A stretch of 6,488 bases of DNA from JAWPMT01 sp964653795. Its GTDB lineage: Bacteria > Bacteroidota > Bacteroidia > Cytophagales > Cyclobacteriaceae. Under the pieces are notes generated by a model. It had not been told where the DNA came from. It was given only the letters and a program-made list of their open reading frames with translations, and did not search any database. Shown here piece after piece: positions 6,061-6,488 of this stretch. The DNA lies in NCBI GenBank assembly GCA_964653795.1, contig CAZZHO010000227.1, positions 1 to 6,488 on the forward strand. Direction: 5' to 3'. How positions within the stretch are numbered: the first letter of the stretch is position 1; each line of letters starts with the position of its first letter. The position numbers and the translations under genes were made by a program.

Positions 6061-6488
6061 TTAGCCATCATTTTCCAGGGAGTCCCAAAATTCCTTGCGT
6101 TCCCTTCGGTTTTCTCTCCTTTCCTCTCGGTGCTCTCGCCTCATGGTCTTGTGCTCCTCCATAATTGCTGTAAACTGCTCCTTTTGGTTGTCATCCAATA
6201 CGGATTTGATACCAGAAGCTCTCTCCTTGTTTACAGCTCTTACCTTTTCTCTGACTTCCTTCATATTCTCCTTCGATCTTTCACCATCCCTTGCATTTTG
6301 CATGATTTCACCTATTTGCTCGGCGGCCGCAAGGTTGAACTCATATACTTTTGATTTCTGATCTTCTGTCAATCCCAGTTTGTTGTCCAGCTTATCCGTT
6401 GCGGCTTCCGCTCTCTCATTTGCTGGTTTTGGAGCTCTTTTTTTTGGAGGCTGGGCGATACTTGTCACTGCCATGAGCACCATCAATG
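6061..6488 (-). CDS. Spy/CpxP-like periplasmic LTxxQ protein, 5'-truncated by the window edge
   Basis: This is a small, highly charged exported protein, visible for about 141 residues. The visible N-terminus (MMVLMAVTSIAQ, then PPKKR) is the hydrophobic core and cleavage region of a signal peptide. It is too short to be complete, and the frame stays open to the right edge, so the true start is probably just outside. The mature part carries LGLTEDQKSKV (LTxxQ motif, visible residues 37-47) and a second, looser copy, VLDDNQKEQF (96-105), the spacing expected of Spy/CpxP-type all-helical proteins. The tail (about 116-132) is an Arg/Glu run (RREHREERRENRRERKE), probably a single charged helix. 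Spy is a periplasmic chaperone and CpxP an envelope-stress regulator in enterobacteria; which role applies here is not known. It is co-directional with the channel gene, 46 bases upstream, with no terminator between them. Confidence 0.8.
   Translation of the reverse strand, partial: LMVLMAVTSIAQPPKKRAPKPANERAEAATDKLDNKLGLTEDQKSKVYEFNLAAAEQIGEIMQNARDGERSKENMKEVREKVRAVNKERASGIKSVLDDNQKEQFTAIMEEHKTMRREHREERRENRRERKEFWDSLENDG

Overview
The window looks like Bacteroidota DNA, probably from the Cytophagales / Reichenbachiella–Fulvivirga side of the phylum; the phylum is fairly secure and the finer placement is a guess. Three things point there: a FecR-type anti-sigma factor with a C-terminal STN-like (DUF4974) domain, a TonB-dependent receptor with an STN domain plus a carboxypeptidase-regulatory-like domain ahead of the plug, and a promoter matching the Bacteroidota TTG / TAnnTTTG consensus. 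No IS element, CRISPR array, tRNA or rRNA gene is visible.

Left part, + strand (1-4101): a cell-surface signalling operon of three genes joined by 4-bp stop/start overlaps. An ECF sigma factor (5' end outside the window) overlaps a one-membrane-pass FecR-like anti-sigma factor by ATGA. That gene overlaps a 934-residue TonB-dependent receptor by TTGA, so the receptor starts at TTG. The expected logic is that ligand binding at the outer-membrane receptor signals through its periplasmic STN domain to the anti-sigma factor, which frees the sigma factor. The substrate cannot be told from the sequence; there is no SusD-like lipoprotein next to the receptor, which argues weakly against a glycan-uptake locus. 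The receptor has a long Pro/Gly/Asp-rich insert just before its last beta strand.

Right part, - strand (6488 down to 4106): a Spy/CpxP-like periplasmic LTxxQ protein (5' end outside the window), a Bacteroidota-type promoter, an MscS-family mechanosensitive channel with a signal peptide and a periplasmic N-terminal domain, and a previously unlisted 59-codon small gene. The small gene is followed by two abutting perfect hairpins and a strong intrinsic terminator. The first two genes suggest an envelope-stress or osmotic-protection theme.

The two halves converge at about 4101-4106. The - strand terminator ends 4 bases from the receptor's stop codon, and no separate + strand terminator is visible. 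No clearly new multi-gene system is present. The less ordinary items are the small gene with its structured tail, the receptor's Pro/Gly insert with a calcium-loop-like motif, the possible leaderless start of the channel gene, and the visible sequence similarity between the anti-sigma C-terminal domain and the receptor's STN domain.
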